Source: Thoreauomyces humboldtii
Lineage: Eukaryota > Chytridiomycota > Chytridiomycetes > Spizellomycetales > Powellomycetaceae
DNA length: 35,560 bases
Assembly (NCBI GenBank): GCA_027596035.1
Contig: JADGJA010000157.1
Span: forward strand, 1 to 35,560
Direction of reading: 5' to 3'
The notes beneath the pieces are model-generated. The model was not told the origin of the DNA. It did not search any database and saw only the letters and a program-made list of their open reading frames with translations. A program made the position numbers and the translations under genes. Below are positions 32,285 through 35,560 of the stretch, one piece after another (the first letter of the stretch is position 1; the number at the start of each line of letters is the position of its first letter).

Positions 32285-34303
32285 GTTCTGACAGGACTTT
32301 TATCGCAACGAATTGATCAGATTTCGCGGATGCTGTGGAGTGCAGCGAGGAGTGCTTGCAGCGAGGGACCTGTGGGGACCTGTGGGCACTGGGCGGGGCA
32401 ATGTCGGAAGTTGGAGGGGAGAGACTCGGAAACTGGAGGAGTGACTTTTTCTCGGGACGCTCGGGGAAGGAAGGGGGTGAGTCATCCGGACAACAGACAC
32501 AACGAAAAAAGGTTCATCATTTGCTGCGCCATCCATTTGCAGCAAGACGACGATGGCAGTATGCGAACCGGACGATGCAGTGCTTTATGATAGCCAACCG
32601 TTGTGGAAGCGACAAGGCTTTCGTTGGCGCATACACGACCCGTAGCTCGAGACCAGAAACTCATTTGCGACGAGAAGAAGTCATCAGGGAGGATCTTGGA
32701 AGCAACACTGACTTCTGTTACTGTACGGCAGGCATGAACATCGTTCCCAAGGAGTTTACGCTTCCAAGTAGCCATTCTGTCGCACTTCCCCAGCGGTCCC
32801 ATCTCCAAAGCTTGTCCCCAGATCGAAGCAGACTCATACACTGACCATTTCAAGAGATATCTCCAAAGCGCACTCCAAGATGGTGCTTTCTATGGCGCGG
32901 CAGATGTCCTTGTCATCGACTTTGCGCCATCCACGCGTCTGCGCACAAATCGTTACACGAAAGGAGATGCCAACGCGTCACGTACGGTAAAGAGCATACC
33001 AGCATGCCACGCGTTGACAACCACTGCTCTTGCCCAGCATCAGGACTGTGCCGCTACTGTGCCTCGCCGCAAACGCTGTAGTCACCGTGGTCGGGTGGCC
33101 ACCCGCAGTTCTCGCCAAGCCACCTCGCCAAACTTCTTATAGATAGCGGACCATCCTGCGCGATTCCCCCCTCTCTCCTTCTTCCTCATCTAACTTCTTC
33201 GACAATGACCCGATACATGGTGAATAATCCATACTCAACTGGCAGACAACGACCGTATGCCCTTATGGGTGACCCGGTGGCCTGTAATGGGCAGTTTTTA
33301 GTTTTTGAAATGCGCCAACTGGCTACTCTTTCTAAATTCAAAGATGAAATATGATGATAGATGGCATCGTGCAGTACGAAGCAGTACTGGTTCTGCTGTT
33401 CCGTTGCGCACCGACCTCAAAGTGCATTGCGAAACTCGCAGTTCGCAGCCAGGAGTTTGCGTTCATAGTGGTGAGTTCTCTACGAGTCCTCCGGATGGAC
33501 TCGTAACAAGTCCCTAGAAATCAGGTCATAGCTATCCGCTACCCGATCGGGTTCAAGAGTCAGCGCAGTCGGAACTAGTAGTCTGGGAAATCAAAGATGC
33601 TTCACCGCCATGAGGAAAGATCCTTAAAATGTTTTCGGCTTGAAGCCCGACCACGCGAGCATCCATCGCGCTCGAACGGTTTTCTTTACTATGCCACTGG
33701 GACTCATTCCCATAACCTCCATATTTAGATCGGATTATCTTGCTATTCAGAACTGTGTCCATTGTTAGTGATGTTTCCGCGGATATACGTAGCTGTCACA
33801 CGCCGATCTCTGCGGCAAAGTACAGGCGAGCCGAGAAAGTCAGGGCTAGATGCCCGATATCCTGTGGCATAGTGCGAGTCGAAAGTACATGCTCAATGTA
33901 CCCGTCCATGTTCAAGCTTCGTTTCGCGAGCTTTGTTTTGCTGCGCGCAGACTGTAGCTAGCAAAGTCTTTACGCGTTCGTGGTGCGGGTTTGGTAATCA
34001 GAGCGGGCAACACATTTTCGGACAGCAACACAAACCATCACTCTCTTGCACCACACCCCCAAGAAAAATCAACACAGTCTGTATACTGCCTTCACCGCAT
34101 CTTGTGTTGTCCTCCCGGGGGCTTGTCTACGAGCTCATAGGCCAGTCAGCCATCGCAGGAGTCTCACGAGTAGAGCCCCATTTCAGCAATTCTGCGCCAG
34201 AGAGACAAAGAGACCTGAAAAAAAGCCACGCGCAGGACCGTTCGCCCTCTTCATCGAAAACACTGTACCTTCCCCGCAACCCAGAAGCGGAAAACACCTC
34301 GCA
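32285..34303. other. 2 kb interval with no supported gene
   Basis: No protein family can be recognised. The TOM20-SET promoter should occupy the left end and the dynein-chain promoter the right. A small direct repeat (ggggacctgt twice) lies near 32368-32388. Around 33137-33207 a TATA-like ttataga, a CT-rich stretch and an ATG at 33205 begin a 49-codon frame, which may be a small transcription unit or chance. Open frames at 32335-32844 and 32482-32853 show no family features. Confidence 0.45.
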
Positions 34304-35368
34304 ATGATCCAACCCTCCCACTCCCTCGTCAAATACGACAATCCCGTCCTCGTCTCCCGCACCGACGGACCCAACTCTTCCTCCTCCAACGCGAACAACC
34401 CTTCTGGCAAATCACCCCTCAAACGACTCGATGGAGGAACCGACAAGAAGATCGGAGGAACGTCCTCCAACACCGTCCTACCCCCCGTGGGAGGGAAGAA
34501 GGGCGGCGCCCTGCCTCCCGTGGACGCGAGACCAAAGACTCCGAGTCAGACGGAGGACATCCTGAACTCGATCTTGCCGCCCAGGGAATGGGATGAGACG
34601 GGACAGCTCTGGGTGCAGAAGGTTTCGAGTACTCCAGCGACCAGGTTGGATGTCATCAACCTGCAGGTGGGTGGTCAAACGAGGACTGGGCCGGGGAAGA
34701 GGATTGGGGGAGGGGGATAGTCGCTCATACGTGCTGGGGGTGCGTTTTTCCCAGGAGCAATTGGATCACATGCTGCAGAAGCGACAGGCGAGAGAAACGG
34801 GCATCGATCCCGTCCGTCGCGAACTCTACAGCCAATGTTTCGGTAACATTCTCAACTACCCAACACCTTCACCCCTTGACCCCTTTGCAGATCTACTAAT
34901 CTTTTTTCCCTTCAGACGAACTGATCCGCCAAGTGACCATCTCCTGCCAAGAACGCGGTCTCCTCCTCCTCCGCGTCCGCGACGAGATCCGAATGTCCAT
35001 CGCAGCCTATCAGACCCTGTACGAATCCTCGGTCGCGTTCGGGATGCGCAAGGCCCTCCAAGCCGAGCAAGGGAAATCTGACATGGAGACGCGAGTCCGG
35101 GACCTCGAGGACGACAAGCGGGGTCTCGAACAGGGAGTCTTGGAACTCAAGGCAAAGTGCGAGGCGATCGAGAAGAGGGAGAGCGAGAGGAGGGCCATGG
35201 AGGAGAGGAAACATGCTGAGGAGATTGCCTTCTTGAAGAAGACGAACGTTCAGTTGAAGGTGAGTGAGCGGATGGACTTCATGGGATGGCATTTGGACGG
35301 GATGCTCATGGTTCTATGTTGATTCCCAGACGCAACTGGAGGGCATCTTGAGTCCGCAGAAGAAGTGA
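34304..35368 (+). CDS. DNALI1: Axonemal dynein light intermediate polypeptide (DNALI1 / p28 family)
   Basis: Four exons (34304-34666, 34755-34842, 34916-35259, 35330-35368) give 277 aa, the family length. The start MIQPSHSLVKYDNPVLVSR is the conserved N-terminus, followed by a Ser/Asn/Gly-rich linker. The diagnostic core is PPREWDETGQLWVQKVSSTP, then KRQARETGIDPVRRELYSQC, ERGLLLLRVRDEIRMSIAAY, and YESSVAFGMRKALQAEQGKS. A C-terminal coiled coil follows (about 195-265; ERKHAEEIAFLKKTNVQLK, ending TQLEGILSPQKK). This chain is part of the single-headed inner-arm dyneins of motile cilia, where it binds actin and heavy chains. Fungi without flagella lack it, so the organism should make flagellated cells. 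A few bases past the stop, the gene's 3' UTR runs on to the window edge. Confidence 0.96.
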
Positions 35369-35560
35369 TGATGGGAGAGCAGGTCTCCGATGAATAGAAT
35401 TGTATTACCATTTCTCTTGTCTTTCCAACCCGACCCGAAAGCCGTTGATGCTATTTAACGAGCAAGACAGACGCCTAACCAGTTTCGACGAATGAATGAT
35501 ATGATTAATGATGATGGTGATATAGAATCGGTGCCAGCCCCCTCCCCTGCCTCCCACCCC

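Noticed and set aside
32335..32853. Open frames of 123-169 codons on both strands between TOM20-SET and DNALI1
   Set aside because: They overlap each other on opposite strands, show no recognisable motif and have no plausible exon partners.
1..35560. CRISPR arrays, insertion sequences, bacterial operons, integrated virus
   Set aside because: No spaced repeats, terminal inverted repeats with transposase, ribosome-binding sites or viral genes were seen; the genes are spliced and eukaryotic throughout.

Overview
The window is nuclear DNA from a eukaryote, most likely a flagellated (zoosporic, chytrid-type) fungus. Eleven of the twelve genes can be assembled only by splicing GT-AG introns, mostly 50-110 nt, and the twelfth also has one short intron. 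The gene set is opisthokont or fungal: N-anchored TOM20, ITC1/ACF1, PAN2, ZW10, CTU2, mitochondrial EF-G. A well-conserved axonemal dynein light intermediate chain (DNALI1/p28 family) at 34.3-35.4 kb argues strongly for a motile cilium, which most terrestrial fungi have lost. The species cannot be named from the sequence.

Layout: (+) HhH-motif protein of unknown role, 131-1107; (-) mitochondrial PIF1 helicase, 1269-3665; (+) GH8 glycoside hydrolase, 4037-5379; (-) ITC1/ACF1-type ISWI partner, 5563-9567; a 2.3 kb stretch without a supported gene; (-) zinc alcohol dehydrogenase, 11881-13185; (-) mitochondrial EF-G, 14041-16676; (+) probable mitoribosomal protein mS33, 16861-17284; (-) ZW10, 17383-20630; (+) PAN2, about 20779-25786; (-) CTU2/NCS2, 25911-27750; (+) LRR-like orphan, 28078-29850; (-) TOM20 joined to a MYND/SET module, 30164-32284; a 2 kb stretch without a supported gene; (+) DNALI1, 34304-35368.

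The genes do not form one pathway. Most are housekeeping and arranged as divergent or convergent pairs with short intergenic gaps. Mitochondrial function recurs: PIF1 (mtDNA maintenance), EF-G with mS33 (mitoribosome, sharing a 184-nt divergent promoter region) and TOM20 (protein import). The least ordinary items are the TOM20-MYND/SET fusion, an intron-bearing bacterial-type GH8 enzyme without an obvious secretion signal, and several coding exons of 22-34 nt.

All splice models were made by eye from frame, splice dinucleotides and remembered family conservation. No alignment, search or RNA data were available. No CRISPR array, rRNA, convincing tRNA or transposon was seen.
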